Below are positions 8,126 to 16,673 of a stretch of 64,000 bases of DNA, one piece after another. The notes beneath the pieces are model-generated. The model searched no databases. It saw nothing but the letters and a program-made list of their open reading frames with translations, and had not been told where the DNA came from. Within the stretch, counting starts at the first letter, position 1, and each line of letters opens with the position of its first letter. The translations under genes were made by a program, and so were the position numbers. Source of the DNA: Longimicrobium terrae (GTDB lineage Bacteria > Gemmatimonadota > Gemmatimonadetes > Longimicrobiales > Longimicrobiaceae); assembly GCF_014202995.1 (NCBI RefSeq), contig NZ_JACHIA010000001.1, positions 372,001 through 436,000 of the forward strand, in the 5' to 3' direction.

Positions 8126-9625
8126 ATGGCGGACCAGTTCAAGAATTTCATCGGGGGCGAGTGGGTTGCGCCGTCGACCGGCAACTACTTTGAGAACCGC
8201 AATCCGGCCAAGCAGTCGGACCTGATCGGCCTGTTCCCCCGCAGCGGCCGCGAAGACGTGGACCGTGCCGTGGCGGCGGCCAAGAAGGGCTTCGCGGAGT
8301 GGCGCCTGACGCCCGCCCCGGCCCGCGGCGACGTGCTGCGCAAGGTGGGCGACCTGCTGACCGCCCGTAAGGACGAGATCGCCAAGGCCGCCACGCGCGA
8401 AATGGGCAAGACGCTGCAGGAAACGCGCGGCGACCTGCAGGAAGGCATCGACACGGCCTACTACGCCGGCGTCGAGGGCCGCCGCCTGTTCGGCAAGACG
8501 GTGCCGTCGGAACTGCGCAACAAGTGGGCGATGAGCGTGCGCCGCCCCATCGGCGTGACGGGCCTCATCACCCCGTTCAACTTCCCGCTGGCCATTCCCA
8601 CGTGGAAGATGTTCCCCGCCCTGGTGTGCGGAAACAGCGTCATCATCAAGCCGGCGGAAGACACGCCGCACACGGTGGCCCTGCTGGTGGAGATCCTTGA
8701 GGAAGCGGGAATCCCGGCCGGCGTCGTGAACCTCGTCCACGGCTTGGGCGAAGAAGTGGGCGCGGCCATCGTGGAGCATCCCGAAATCCCGGTCATCTCC
8801 TTTACCGGATCGACCGAGACGGGTTCGCACATCGGCCAGGTGTGCGGGCGCATGCACAAGCGTCTGTCCCTGGAGATGGGCGGCAAGAACGCGCAGATCG
8901 TGATGCCGGACGCCGACCTGGACCTGGCGATCGACGGCGTGCTGTGGGGCGCGTTCGGCACCACGGGCCAGCGCTGCACCGCGACGAGCCGCCTGCTGCT
9001 GCACACCGACATCCACGACGAGTTCGTGGAGCGCCTGATTGAGCGCGCCAAGAAGCTCAAGCTGGGCTACGGGCTGGAAAAGGACGTGGACGTCGGCCCG
9101 CTGATTCACGAGGCGTCGCGCACCAAGGTCGAGGAATACTTCGAGATCGGAAAGCAGGAGGCCACGCTCGTCCTGGGCGGCGAGCGCGCCACCGGCGAGG
9201 GGCTGGACGACGGCTTCTTCGTGCAGCCGACCATCTTCGTGGACGTGAAGCCCGGTTCTCGCCTGGCCACGGAAGAAATCTTCGGCCCGGTGCTGAGCGT
9301 GATCCGCTTCAACGATCTGGACGAGGCGATCCGCATCAACAACGAAGTGAAGTACGGGCTCAGCAGCTCGGTCTATACGCGTGACGCCGTGGCCTCGTTC
9401 CGCGCGTTCCAGGACCTGGACAACGGCATCACCTACGTCAACGCGCCGACGATCGGCGCCGAGGCGCACCTGCCGTTCGGCGGCGTGAAGCAGACCGGAA
9501 ACGGCCACCGCGAGGGCGGCTGGGAAGTGTACGAGTTCTACTCGGAAACCAAGGTCTGCTACCTGGACTACTCCGGGAAGCTGCAGCGCGCGCAGATCGA
9601 CAACTACGAGGCGTCGCCGTACTGA
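8126..9625 (+). CDS. NAD(P)-dependent aldehyde dehydrogenase
   Basis: 499 residues, full family length. P-F-N-F-P at 150-154 carries the oxyanion Asn, L-E-M-G-G-K-N has the general base Glu250, and G-Q-R-C-T has the nucleophile Cys284. The C-terminal L-P-F-G-G-V-K-Q-T-G-N-G-H-R-E-G-G is typical of the ALDH7-like or succinate/aminoadipate-semialdehyde branch. Oxidises an aldehyde to the acid in the cytoplasm; substrate is not determinable. It stands alone, preceded by a candidate promoter and followed by two hairpins, so it is probably a single-gene unit. Confidence 0.92.
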   Translation: MADQFKNFIGGEWVAPSTGNYFENRNPAKQSDLIGLFPRSGREDVDRAVAAAKKGFAEWRLTPAPARGDVLRKVGDLLTARKDEIAKAATREMGKTLQETRGDLQEGIDTAYYAGVEGRRLFGKTVPSELRNKWAMSVRRPIGVTGLITPFNFPLAIPTWKMFPALVCGNSVIIKPAEDTPHTVALLVEILEEAGIPAGVVNLVHGLGEEVGAAIVEHPEIPVISFTGSTETGSHIGQVCGRMHKRLSLEMGGKNAQIVMPDADLDLAIDGVLWGAFGTTGQRCTATSRLLLHTDIHDEFVERLIERAKKLKLGYGLEKDVDVGPLIHEASRTKVEEYFEIGKQEATLVLGGERATGEGLDDGFFVQPTIFVDVKPGSRLATEEIFGPVLSVIRFNDLDEAIRINNEVKYGLSSSVYTRDAVASFRAFQDLDNGITYVNAPTIGAEAHLPFGGVKQTGNGHREGGWEVYEFYSETKVCYLDYSGKLQRAQIDNYEASPY

Positions 9626-9631
9626 GGGAAC

Positions 9632-9676
9632 CGCAGGGAAGCAGGGAATAGGGAAGTAGGGAATAGGGAATAGGGA
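9632..9676. repeat. Short tandem GGGAATA/GGGAAGTA array
   Basis: Five imperfect copies of a 7-8 base unit (GGGAAGCA, GGGAATA, GGGAAGTA, GGGAATA, GGGAATA) directly after the aldehyde dehydrogenase stop codon. Confidence 0.7.
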
Positions 9677-9740
9677 CCGCCGGGAACGGCGGTTTCGTTC
9701 CTCAGCTCTCGGGTCCCGCTCCGAATCTGGAGCGGGACCC
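9677..9740 (+). terminator. Two consecutive hairpins after the aldehyde dehydrogenase
   Basis: First hairpin CCGCC/GGCGG at about 9677-9692 with TTTCGTT tail; second, a perfect 12-bp stem GGGTCCCGCTCC/GGAGCGGGACCC at 9711-9740. Together they should end transcription of the upstream gene. Confidence 0.65.
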
Positions 9741-9793
9741 TGTTGTCTCCGCAGGACTCCCCATCGTTAGCCCCCTCCGCCACCGCTCCACAA

Positions 9794-10651
9794 ATGAATG
9801 GCAGCGCTGCTGTCGATGACGGCCGCCGGTTCTTTGCCGGCTTTGCCGTGCTCTCGTTTCTTGCCGTCGCCGCGGGGTGCGTGATCGCCTCGGCGCACGG
9901 CGTGTCCACTGGCTCGTGGGCGCGCAACCTCGTTTCCTGGGTCGTGGGCGCGGGCTTGGCCTGGGTCGTGGCGAGGCAGCCCGGGTCGCTCCCCGGGTTT
10001 CTGCTCGCCGCACCCGTCGCGCTCGCCGGTACGCTGCTGAACGCCCCGCAGGACGGCGTGCACCGGTGGATCGACGCAGGCCCGCTGCACATCAACGCCG
10101 CGGCGGTGCTGCTACCCGCGGCGGTCGTGGCCCTCGCCGCGCGCAGCGAGTGGCGGTGGGGATGGCTGGCGGCGGCCGCCATCCTCGGCCTGCTGGTCCT
10201 CCAGCCGGACGCCTCGCAGGCCACGGCCTTTGGCGCGGCGATGATCGTCATCCTGATGGCGATGCGCGGGCCGGCGGTGGTGAGGGCGGGCGGGATGGTC
10301 GCCGTCGTGGCGGCGATCGCGGCGGCGTGGCTGCGGCCCGATCCGCTCCTCCCGGTGCCGGAGGTGGAGGAGATCATCCAGCTCGCGTGGCGCTGGTCGC
10401 CGTTGATGGCGATTGTGGCCGCCGGGCTGCTCGGCGCGACGGTCCTGGTCCCGCTGCGGGTATCGGGACGGGCGCGGACGGCGGGGATCGCGCTGGCCGT
10501 GTTCGGCGCCGCGGTCGCGCTGGCGCCGGCGTTCGGCGCGTTTCCCGTACCGATGGTGGGCGTGGGGATGAGCGCGGTGCTCGGGTTCGGGCTGGGCGCG
10601 GGAGCGCTGGCCGCCGCCGCCCGCACGGAACCGGCCGATCGAACGGACTGA
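9794..10651 (+). CDS. Polytopic membrane protein with SEDS-like motifs
   Basis: 285 residues from ATG 9794 (a TTG at 9743 would add 17). About eight hydrophobic helices. The segment D-G-V-H-R-W-I-D-A-G-P-L-H-I-N, followed about 35 residues later by L-L-V-L-Q-P-D-A-S-Q-A-T-A-F, mirrors the G-x-R-R-W-I-x-L-G-P and Q-P-D-L-G-T-A motifs of FtsW/RodA glycosyltransferases. It is shorter than real FtsW/RodA (about 370 or more residues). It may be a reduced SEDS relative or a convergent membrane protein. No division or wall genes are adjacent. Confidence 0.6.
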   Translation: MNGSAAVDDGRRFFAGFAVLSFLAVAAGCVIASAHGVSTGSWARNLVSWVVGAGLAWVVARQPGSLPGFLLAAPVALAGTLLNAPQDGVHRWIDAGPLHINAAAVLLPAAVVALAARSEWRWGWLAAAAILGLLVLQPDASQATAFGAAMIVILMAMRGPAVVRAGGMVAVVAAIAAAWLRPDPLLPVPEVEEIIQLAWRWSPLMAIVAAGLLGATVLVPLRVSGRARTAGIALAVFGAAVALAPAFGAFPVPMVGVGMSAVLGFGLGAGALAAAARTEPADRTD

Positions 10652-10664
10652 CGGGAGGATGGAG

Positions 10665-10686
10665 GGCGGCGGTCCGGAGCCGCCGT
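10665..10686 (+). terminator. Hairpin downstream of the SEDS-like gene
   Basis: GGCGGC pairs with GCCGCC across GGTCCGGA; no U tract, so a terminator role is tentative. Confidence 0.4.
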
Positions 10687-10881
10687 CCATCGACAAGGCT
10701 TCTGCACACAACAGAGCTTCTGTCCCGGCGGTGGCGGGGAGTGGATGGGGTGAGGGGAAAGCGGCGGCGGAATTTGGGGAAAGCCCCGCGGCGCGTGGCC
10801 TGTCGCTTGCCCGCCCCCCGTCAGGCACGTACAATTCATCGCGAGTTCCACGCTTTTCATCCCCCACCTTCCGGTCGCCGG

Positions 10882-11814
10882 ATGCCCCCACGCCATCCCG
10901 CTCACGACCAGCCTCATCCGCCGGAGGAATCCTCGTATCCCTCCGTACCGGAGGTGCCCTCCACCGTCACCAGCTCCGCCGCGGACACGGTTGACCAGCT
11001 GCTGGAGGACCTGAACGAGGAAACCCAGTCGCAGTCCCTGAACTACGGGATGAGCCTGCGGGGCCGCGTCGCCATCATCACCGGCGGCGCGTCGGGGATC
11101 GGGCGGGCCGTGGCGCTGGAGTTTGCGCGGCACGGCGTGCACGTGGCCTTCAACTACTTTTCGTACGACGGCACCGACGACGCGGAGGAAGAAGCCGCGG
11201 AGACCGAGCGGCTGATCCGCCAGCTGGAGGTGCGCGTGCGCTGCGAAAAGTGCGACGTGCGCGACCCCGAGGCGGTGGAGCGCTTCATCAAGAACACGCG
11301 GACGGAGTTCGGGCGCGTCCACATCCTGGTCAACAACGCCGGCATCGGCCGCGACCGCGCCCTGTGGCGGCTTACGGATGAGCAATGGCGCACGGTGCTG
11401 GACACCAACCTCACCGGCGCCTTTCACATGATCCGCGCGCTGGCCCCCACCTTCCGCCGCCAGCACGACGGCAAGATCGTCAACGTCTCGTCGGTGCACG
11501 CCATCCGCAGCGAGTTCGGCCTGGCCAACTACAGCGCCAGCAAGGCCGGGCTGCTGGGGCTTACACGGAGCGCGGCGCTGGAGCTGGGGCCCAGCAACAT
11601 CAACGTCAACGCGGTGGCGCCGGGGTACATCCGCACCAACCGGCTCACCAGCGGCGTCCCGGCGGAGATCCTGGACACCGCCCGCGAGCGCTCCGTGCTG
11701 GGCCGCCTGGGCGACCCGCAGGACGTGGCCAACGTGGTCGTGTTTCTGTGCTCGGAATACGCCCGCCACATTACCGGAACCGTCGTTCCCGTCGACGGCG
11801 GACACCTGCTCTGA
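10882..11814 (+). CDS. Short-chain dehydrogenase/reductase, FabG-like
   Basis: 310 residues from ATG 10882; an internal ATG at 11050 would give a standard 254-residue SDR. Rossmann signature T-G-G-A-S-G-I-G, active-site N-N-A-G, catalytic Ser in N-V-S-S-V, and Y-S-A-S-K. C-terminal P-V-D-G-G-H-L-L is FabG-like. Predicted NADP(H)-dependent oxidoreductase in the cytoplasm. The 56-residue N-terminal extension is rich in Pro, Ser and acidic residues and may be disordered or untranslated. It is followed 2 bases later by a lipoprotein gene. Confidence 0.85.
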   Translation: MPPRHPAHDQPHPPEESSYPSVPEVPSTVTSSAADTVDQLLEDLNEETQSQSLNYGMSLRGRVAIITGGASGIGRAVALEFARHGVHVAFNYFSYDGTDDAEEEAAETERLIRQLEVRVRCEKCDVRDPEAVERFIKNTRTEFGRVHILVNNAGIGRDRALWRLTDEQWRTVLDTNLTGAFHMIRALAPTFRRQHDGKIVNVSSVHAIRSEFGLANYSASKAGLLGLTRSAALELGPSNINVNAVAPGYIRTNRLTSGVPAEILDTARERSVLGRLGDPQDVANVVVFLCSEYARHITGTVVPVDGGHLL

Positions 11815-11816
11815 GA

Positions 11817-12464
11817 ATGCGCATGCCCCATCCGTCCCGCCGCGGCCCCGCCCGGCGGTGGACCGCGCTCGCCTGCGCGCTGGCGCTGGCTGCCTGCGGA
11901 GGGCGCCCCGCCGCGCCCGCCGCCACGCCCCCACCCGTTTCCGTACCCACGGCCATCGCGCCGATGGACCTGGGCGGGCAGCGCGTGCTGATCCTTCCTG
12001 TACAGGCCTCGGCGGGGCTCAGCTTCAACCGCGAGCGGATCACCACCGAGATCGTGACCGCGCTCACCGGGCGCGACACGCGGACGCAGTGGATCGCGCC
12101 GGAGCGGCTGCGCCACCTGCTGCGCCAGTCGCCCACGCTGGCGGGGGACCCGGCCGGGCTGCCGCCGGGGCCGTGGATGGTGGATGGCGTGCGGCGCATC
12201 GGCGGGCCGCTGGCGGACGTGGTGCGCCGCTACATGGCGCTCACCGAGGCGCGGCTGGTGGTCATCCCCCGCAGCGCGACGATGGTGACGGACAGCACCG
12301 GGTCGCGGCTGCGGCTGAACGCGTCGGTGGTGGACGCGCGCTCGGGGATGATCGTGTGGTTCGGCGAGGCGGACGGCCGTGCCGCGGAGGCGGAGGACCC
12401 GGCGCTGATCACCTCGGCCGCGGCGTCGCTGGCGGCGCGGATGGTGGTGCCGGACTCGCGCTGA
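11817..12464 (+). CDS. Lipoprotein of unknown function
   Basis: 215 residues. A basic N-terminus, hydrophobic stretch and L-A-A-C lipobox near residue 27 mark a lipid-anchored protein. After a Pro-rich linker, the body contains V-L-I-L-P-V-Q and later R-L-V-V-I-P-R-S-A-T, and G-M-I-V-W-F-G-E-A, an alternating pattern seen in GNA1162/CsgG-like lipoproteins that bind other envelope components; this resemblance is weak. Probably coexpressed with the preceding SDR (2-base gap). Identity beyond lipoprotein is unknown. Confidence 0.7.
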   Translation: MRMPHPSRRGPARRWTALACALALAACGGRPAAPAATPPPVSVPTAIAPMDLGGQRVLILPVQASAGLSFNRERITTEIVTALTGRDTRTQWIAPERLRHLLRQSPTLAGDPAGLPPGPWMVDGVRRIGGPLADVVRRYMALTEARLVVIPRSATMVTDSTGSRLRLNASVVDARSGMIVWFGEADGRAAEAEDPALITSAAASLAARMVVPDSR

Positions 12465-12619
12465 ACCGGCGCGCCCTCTAGCTTGAATGCCGCGCGCGGC
12501 GCGGAACCGGCGGTGCCCGCGCGTGTGCTCGCATCCGTCTTGCACGACGGACGATCACAAGGAAAAAGACCGACCGAACGCGGGCAGGCGCCCGCCCCGA
12601 CAGACAGAAGACCAGGCAG

Positions 12620-13633
12620 ATGCCGCATACCGTTACGCTGATCCCCGGAGACGGGATCGGGCCGGAAATCACGGAAGCCGTGGTGCGCGTGATCGAGGCG
12701 ACCGGCGCCGACATCCAGTGGGACCGCCGCGACGCCGGCGTGAGCGCCATCGAACGCCACAACACGCCGATTCCGCCGGAAACGCTGGAGTCCATCCGCG
12801 CCACCCGCGTGGCGCTCAAGGGGCCGCTCACCACCCCGGTGGGCGTGGGCTTCCGCTCCATCAACGTGGCGCTCCGCAAGGAGTTCGACCTGTACGCCAA
12901 CGTGCGCCCGGCCAAGACGCTGGTGCCGGGCGGGCGGTACCAGGACGTGGACATCGTCCTGATCCGCGAAAACACCGAGGGGCTGTACAGCGGGGTGGAG
13001 CACTACGTGGGCATCGGCGGCGATCCGCGCGCGGCGGCCGAGTCGGTGATGCTCGTGACCCGCTTCGGCGTGGACCGCATTCTCCGCTACGCGTTCGAGT
13101 ACGCCGTACAGCACGGCCGCAAGAAGGTCACGCTGGCGCACAAGGCCAACATCCTCAAGTACACGCAGGGCCTGTTTCTGGACGTGGGCCGCGAGATGGC
13201 CAAGGAGTACGCGGGCCGCGTGGAGTTCGAGGACCGCATCATCGACGCGGCGGCCATGATGCTGGTGATGGACCCCGCCAAGTTCGACGTGATTGTCTGC
13301 GAGAACATGTTCGGCGACATCCTCTCCGACCTGATCGCCGGGCTGGTGGGCGGGCTGGGGCTGGCTCCGGGCGCCAACATCGGCAAGGACGCGTCGATCT
13401 TCGAGGCGGTGCACGGCTCCGCGCCGGACATCGCGGGCAAGGGCGTCGCCAACCCGCTGGCGCTGCTGACGGCCGGCGTGATGATGCTGGAGCACCTGGG
13501 AATGCGCGACGAGGGCGCGCGCATCCGCAAGGCGTTCACCGCGACCGTGCTGGAAAAGGACAGCCTGACGCCCGACCTGGGCGGCACGGGAACCACGTCG
13601 TCCATCGCGGACGCCGTCATCCGGCGCCTCTGA
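12620..13633 (+). CDS. NAD-dependent isocitrate dehydrogenase-like decarboxylating dehydrogenase
   Basis: 337 residues. Opens I-P-G-D-G-I-G-P-E-I, the family signature, with G-P-L-T-T-P-V-G-V-G-F-R-S-I-N-V-A-L-R-K in the substrate loop, which is the pattern of the IDH3-like NAD-dependent isocitrate dehydrogenases rather than LeuB. N-M-F-G-D-I-L-S-D (metal-binding Asp) and H-G-S-A-P-D-I-A-G-K (cofactor loop) are intact. Oxidatively decarboxylates isocitrate to 2-oxoglutarate in the TCA cycle. Homoisocitrate or 3-isopropylmalate use cannot be wholly excluded. Its stop overlaps the next start (TGATG). Confidence 0.85.
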   Translation: MPHTVTLIPGDGIGPEITEAVVRVIEATGADIQWDRRDAGVSAIERHNTPIPPETLESIRATRVALKGPLTTPVGVGFRSINVALRKEFDLYANVRPAKTLVPGGRYQDVDIVLIRENTEGLYSGVEHYVGIGGDPRAAAESVMLVTRFGVDRILRYAFEYAVQHGRKKVTLAHKANILKYTQGLFLDVGREMAKEYAGRVEFEDRIIDAAAMMLVMDPAKFDVIVCENMFGDILSDLIAGLVGGLGLAPGANIGKDASIFEAVHGSAPDIAGKGVANPLALLTAGVMMLEHLGMRDEGARIRKAFTATVLEKDSLTPDLGGTGTTSSIADAVIRRL

Positions 13634-13968
13634 TGGCCGCGCCCGTCTCGGCCGTGGAGGAGCATCCGCCCTTTGACTGCTCGGCCTGTGCCGCGCGCAA
13701 GGAGGGCGAGCGCCCGGACGACGATGGGCGCTGCGCCGCCTGCCGCGGCTCGCTGATCCGCCGCAGCAGCCAGTGGGCGTGGGTGCCGGCGGCGGTGATC
13801 GCGGCGGGGTACCTGTGGCTCCTGTTCGTGTGGGGCCTGCTGGAGTCCACGGCGATGGTGTTCTTTCTGGCGCTGGGCGCGGGCATCGCCTTCGTGGCGT
13901 ACAAGATCGCGCGCCGCATCGCCTTCGACCTGCTGGTCACCCGCGGCAACCGGGCACGCAATCACTGA
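13633..13968 (+). CDS. Zinc-ribbon membrane protein
   Basis: 111 residues. N-terminal C-x-x-C (D-C-S-A-C) and C-x-x-C (R-C-A-A-C) pairs about 20 residues apart can form a zinc ribbon; two hydrophobic helices follow (about 49-67 and 73-92), then a basic tail. ATG overlaps the dehydrogenase stop and the stop overlaps the next start, so it belongs to a three-gene coupled run. Unknown function; the topology suggests a cytoplasmic zinc finger on a membrane hairpin. Confidence 0.65.
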   Translation: MAAPVSAVEEHPPFDCSACAARKEGERPDDDGRCAACRGSLIRRSSQWAWVPAAVIAAGYLWLLFVWGLLESTAMVFFLALGAGIAFVAYKIARRIAFDLLVTRGNRARNH

Positions 13969-14192
13969 TGCGCGACGTACTTTCTTCTCCGTGGATCAAC
14001 ATCGTGGCCGCGGTGGTGGGCGGAATGGCGCTGGGCTACGGCCTGGGCACGCTGCCGGGCGGGATCGGGGTTCCGGGGGTGGTGTGGACGCTGTTCGGGC
14101 TCATTCTGCTCTGGTGGACGCTTTCGGACCGCCGCAAGGCGCGCCGCGGCACCTCCGAGAGCGAGGCCGACGGCTCGCACACCATCGAATAG
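13968..14192 (+). CDS. Small two-helix membrane protein
   Basis: 74 residues with a Gly-rich first helix (A-A-V-V-G-G-M-A-L-G-Y-G-L-G) and a second helix (V-W-T-L-F-G-L-I-L-L-W-W-T), then a polar, charged tail. No family recognised. Overlaps the preceding stop (TGATG), indicating coupling with the zinc-ribbon protein. Confidence 0.6.
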   Translation: MRDVLSSPWINIVAAVVGGMALGYGLGTLPGGIGVPGVVWTLFGLILLWWTLSDRRKARRGTSESEADGSHTIE

Positions 14193-14304
14193 TTCCACGC
14201 TCCGACGGACGGACCGAGCCTCCCGCGGACGCTGTCCCGGGGGGCTCGCTCGCGTTCCGGCCCGCCGCGCCTCCGCGGCTTCTTCCCGCTTCGACACACT
14301 CATC

Positions 14305-14706
14305 GTGACTGCACACATCTTTCTGGCGCACTTTCCCGTGGCGCTCATCCTGATCGGCGCGCTGGCGGACCTGATCGCGGTGACGGTCCGGCGTCCGGAG
14401 CTGCGCGGGTTCGCCAGTTCGCTGCTGATTCTGGGCGGCGCCTGCGTGCTGCTGTCGTTCCTGACGGGACAGAGCGCCCTGGACGCGATCGCGGCGCGCC
14501 AGCCGTCCGGGAGCATGGCGATAGAGGCGCACCAGCAGTGGGGCGCGGTGGGGGCGTGGGTAGTGGCCGCGGCTTCGGGGCTGCGTGCGATGTGGCGCAA
14601 GCAGCTGGACGGTCCGCGGGGATGGGCGCTCCTGGCCGCCGCGCAGGTCGCCGCGCTGATCGTGATCGGCATCGCGACGTCGGGCGCGGCGATCTCTCAT
14701 GGGTGA
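14305..14706 (+). CDS. DUF2231-like membrane protein
   Basis: 133 residues from a GTG. Contains H-F-P-V-A-L-I-L-I-G near the N-terminus and four hydrophobic helices, with a second conserved-looking His pair (E-A-H-Q-Q-W) before the third helix. H-F-P-x-A-L and the downstream His are typical of the DUF2231 family of small integral membrane proteins, whose histidines are often proposed as haem or metal ligands. Role unknown. Separated from the preceding run by about 110 bases. Confidence 0.7.
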   Translation: MTAHIFLAHFPVALILIGALADLIAVTVRRPELRGFASSLLILGGACVLLSFLTGQSALDAIAARQPSGSMAIEAHQQWGAVGAWVVAAASGLRAMWRKQLDGPRGWALLAAAQVAALIVIGIATSGAAISHG

Positions 14707-14777
14707 CGGAAGTGCGTGAGTGCTGGGTGCGTGAGTGCGTGAGTGCGAACAGCAGTCCGAAGGCGGAGACCGGTGGA

Positions 14778-14860
14778 CGCGAATGGGCCCACGGCGGCCC
14801 CCACCCGGGCCGGCACCACCGGCCCACCCTCCCCCCAAAAAGACTGGGGGAGGGTTGGGG
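14778..14860. repeat. Dispersed repeat with CCCTCCCC hairpin, copy A
   Basis: About 80 bases: an ACGGCGGCCCCCACCCGGGC block followed by a hairpin CCCTCCCCCC-AAAAAGACT-GGGGGAGGG. An inverted copy lies at 18555-18632 and a partial inverted copy at 15220-15255. The interval 14707-15399 (about 690 bases) has no gene and is a patchwork of these repeats plus GTGCGTGAGTGC units at both ends in opposite orientation (14712-14750 and 15295-15330). Confidence 0.8.
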
Positions 14861-15065
14861 CGGGCTGACAGGGCGGTGCGTGCGGCGGAGTATGTCGCGG
14901 CGGCGAGTATCTGGAGCGAATGAATCCGCCGCTCCAACAGCGGGAAGCCCCGGCACGACGCCCACAGGCGCCGTTCGGGGCTTCAACTGCATTGGGGACC
15001 CGCGACACAGCCGCGGCAGTTCGCTGAGGCGGAGTTCGTGTCTTTCAAGGCGCGTTTCCAACCGC

Positions 15066-15185
15066 CAGGCAAAACCCGCCGATACGCGCCGAAGCCAGCC
15101 TTCGCGATGAGGTCTCCCCCTCTCCCGCTTGCGGGAGAGGGGGCCGGGGGGAGAGGGCTGCCCGCCGCCGCGCCACACCCTCCGG
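15066..15185. repeat. Dispersed intergenic repeat, copy 2
   Basis: Same-orientation match to 5695-5817: GAAGCC.GCC.TCG, TGAGGTCTCCCC, the CCCTCTCCCGC/GCGGGAGAGGG hairpin and the GGCTGCC.GCCGCCGCGCC tail. Mismatches lie mostly outside the hairpin. Confidence 0.75.
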
Positions 15186-15219
15186 AACGCGATGAGTTGC
15201 AGTTCTCCTCCTCCGCGCG

Positions 15220-15255
15220 GCCGGTGGTGCCGGCCCGGGCGGGGGCCGCCCGCGA
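15220..15255. repeat. Partial inverted copy of the 14778 repeat
   Basis: CCGGTGGTGCCGGCCCGGGC followed by GGGGGCCGCC is the reverse complement of the left block of the copy at 14778-14860; the hairpin half is missing. Confidence 0.65.
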
Positions 15256-15399
15256 ACCCCGCCCCGCACGCCGGCCCTTCATCCCCTGCCGTTCCCGCAC
15301 TCACGCACCCCGCACTAACGCACTCACGCACTTCCTTTCTCCTTCCCTTTCCCCTAAACTCCCCGGCTGCAACGGATTCAGCATTACGGGAGAAGTCGG

Positions 15400-15765
15400 G
15401 TGGAGATCTTCAAGGAGTTCGGGTTCGAGTCGGCGCACCGCCTGCCCAACCTGCCGCCGGAGCACAAGTGCGCACGGCTGCACGGGCATTCCTACCGCGT
15501 GCAGATCCACGTTCAGGGGCCGCTGCATCCCACGTTCGGCTGGGTGATGGATTTCGCCGACCTCAAGGCGGCGTTCCGCCCCCTGTTTGAGCAGCTGGAC
15601 CACAACTACCTGAACGACATCGAAGGGCTCGAGAACCCCACCAGCGAGGTGCTCGCCCGGTGGATCTGGACGCGCCTGCGCCCCCGCCTGCCCCTGCTGA
15701 GCCGCGTCGTCGTGCGCGAGACGTGCACCTCCGGCTGCAGCTACGCCGGCGAGGACGAGGCGTGA
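15400..15765 (+). CDS. queD: 6-carboxytetrahydropterin synthase QueD
   Basis: 121 residues from a GTG, matching QueD length. Zinc-binding His in E-S-A-H-R-L and H-G-H-S-Y; catalytic Cys in H-K-C-A-R-L-H-G-H; catalytic His/Asp pair in L-D-H-N-Y-L; C-terminal E-T-C-T-S-G-C with the pterin-binding Glu. Converts 7,8-dihydroneopterin triphosphate to 6-carboxytetrahydropterin in queuosine/7-deazaguanine synthesis. No other queuosine genes are adjacent. A PTPS role in another pterin pathway is a less likely alternative. Confidence 0.88.
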   Translation: MEIFKEFGFESAHRLPNLPPEHKCARLHGHSYRVQIHVQGPLHPTFGWVMDFADLKAAFRPLFEQLDHNYLNDIEGLENPTSEVLARWIWTRLRPRLPLLSRVVVRETCTSGCSYAGEDEA

Positions 15766-15835
15766 TCCGCCCGCGATCCGCCACGTACGTCACTCCGCGC
15801 CGAGCCGCCGCGCCGTCCCTCCACCGGCTGAATCC

Positions 15836-16648
15836 GTGATCCAGACCGCATTCGACGCCAGCCGCGGCTGGGACGCGCTCGCCCGGCTTCGCCAGCAGGC
15901 GCCCCTGGTGCACTGCATCACCAACTACGTGGCGATGGACGTGGCGGCAAACGCGCTGCTCGCCATCGGCGCCTCGCCGGCGATGGTGCACGCCGAAGAG
16001 GAAGCCGCCGACTTCGCCGCCATCAGCGCGGCGCTCACCATCAACATCGGCACGCTGTCGCCGCCGTGGGTGCGGGGGATGGAGCTGGCGATCGGGAGCG
16101 CCGCCGCGCGCGGCACGCCGTGGGTCCTGGACCCCGTGGGCGCCGGAGCGACGCCGTACCGCACCGGCGTGGCGGCAGACCTCGCGCGCCGCCATCCGAC
16201 GGTGATCCGCGGCAACGCGTCCGAGATCCTGACGCTGGCGGGCGAGGTGGGCGGCACCAAGGGCGTCGACAGCACGCGCACGCCCGAGGAGGCGCGGGAA
16301 GCCGCGTCCGCGCTCGCGGCCTCGCTGGGGTGCGTGGTTTCCGTCACCGGCGCGGTGGACCACGTGACGGACGGCACGCGCACGCTGGCCATCCACCACG
16401 GCGACCCCATGATGACGCGCGTGACGGCATTGGGATGCGCGCTCACCGTCATCACCGGCGCCTTTCTGGCGGTGGAAAAGGATCCGGTGCACGCCGCCGC
16501 GTACGCGCTCGCCTTCTTCGGCCTCGCGGGCGAGATGGCGGCGTCCGGCTCCATCGGCCCCGGAACGCTGCGCGTGCGCCTGCTGGACGCGCTGTACATT
16601 CTGGACACGCAGACGGACAAGCAGCTTCGCATTCAGCCGGTCGCCTGA
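15836..16648 (+). CDS. thiM: Hydroxyethylthiazole kinase ThiM
   Basis: 270 residues, standard length, from a GTG. L-V-H-C-I-T-N-Y-V near the start, W-V-L-D-P-V-G-A-G-A-T-P-Y-R, I-R-G-N-A-S-E-I and the A-L-G-C-A-L-T-V-I-T-G-A-F segment are the ThiM hallmarks; the last normally reads G-x-G-C with an active-site Cys, present here. Phosphorylates 4-methyl-5-(2-hydroxyethyl)thiazole in thiamine salvage. It starts 70 bases after queD. No TPP riboswitch is recognisable in that short leader and no thiE or thiD is adjacent. Confidence 0.9.
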   Translation: MIQTAFDASRGWDALARLRQQAPLVHCITNYVAMDVAANALLAIGASPAMVHAEEEAADFAAISAALTINIGTLSPPWVRGMELAIGSAAARGTPWVLDPVGAGATPYRTGVAADLARRHPTVIRGNASEILTLAGEVGGTKGVDSTRTPEEAREAASALAASLGCVVSVTGAVDHVTDGTRTLAIHHGDPMMTRVTALGCALTVITGAFLAVEKDPVHAAAYALAFFGLAGEMAASGSIGPGTLRVRLLDALYILDTQTDKQLRIQPVA

Positions 16649-16673
16649 TCCTTTTCATTCAAGGGAACCCGAA

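Noticed and set aside
9604-11934. 776-codon leftward frame
   Set aside because: Opposite the SEDS-like and SDR genes, which have recognisable motifs; low-complexity translation.
15766-15835. TPP riboswitch before thiM
   Set aside because: Only 70 bases separate queD and thiM and the conserved TPP-box bases are not visible.
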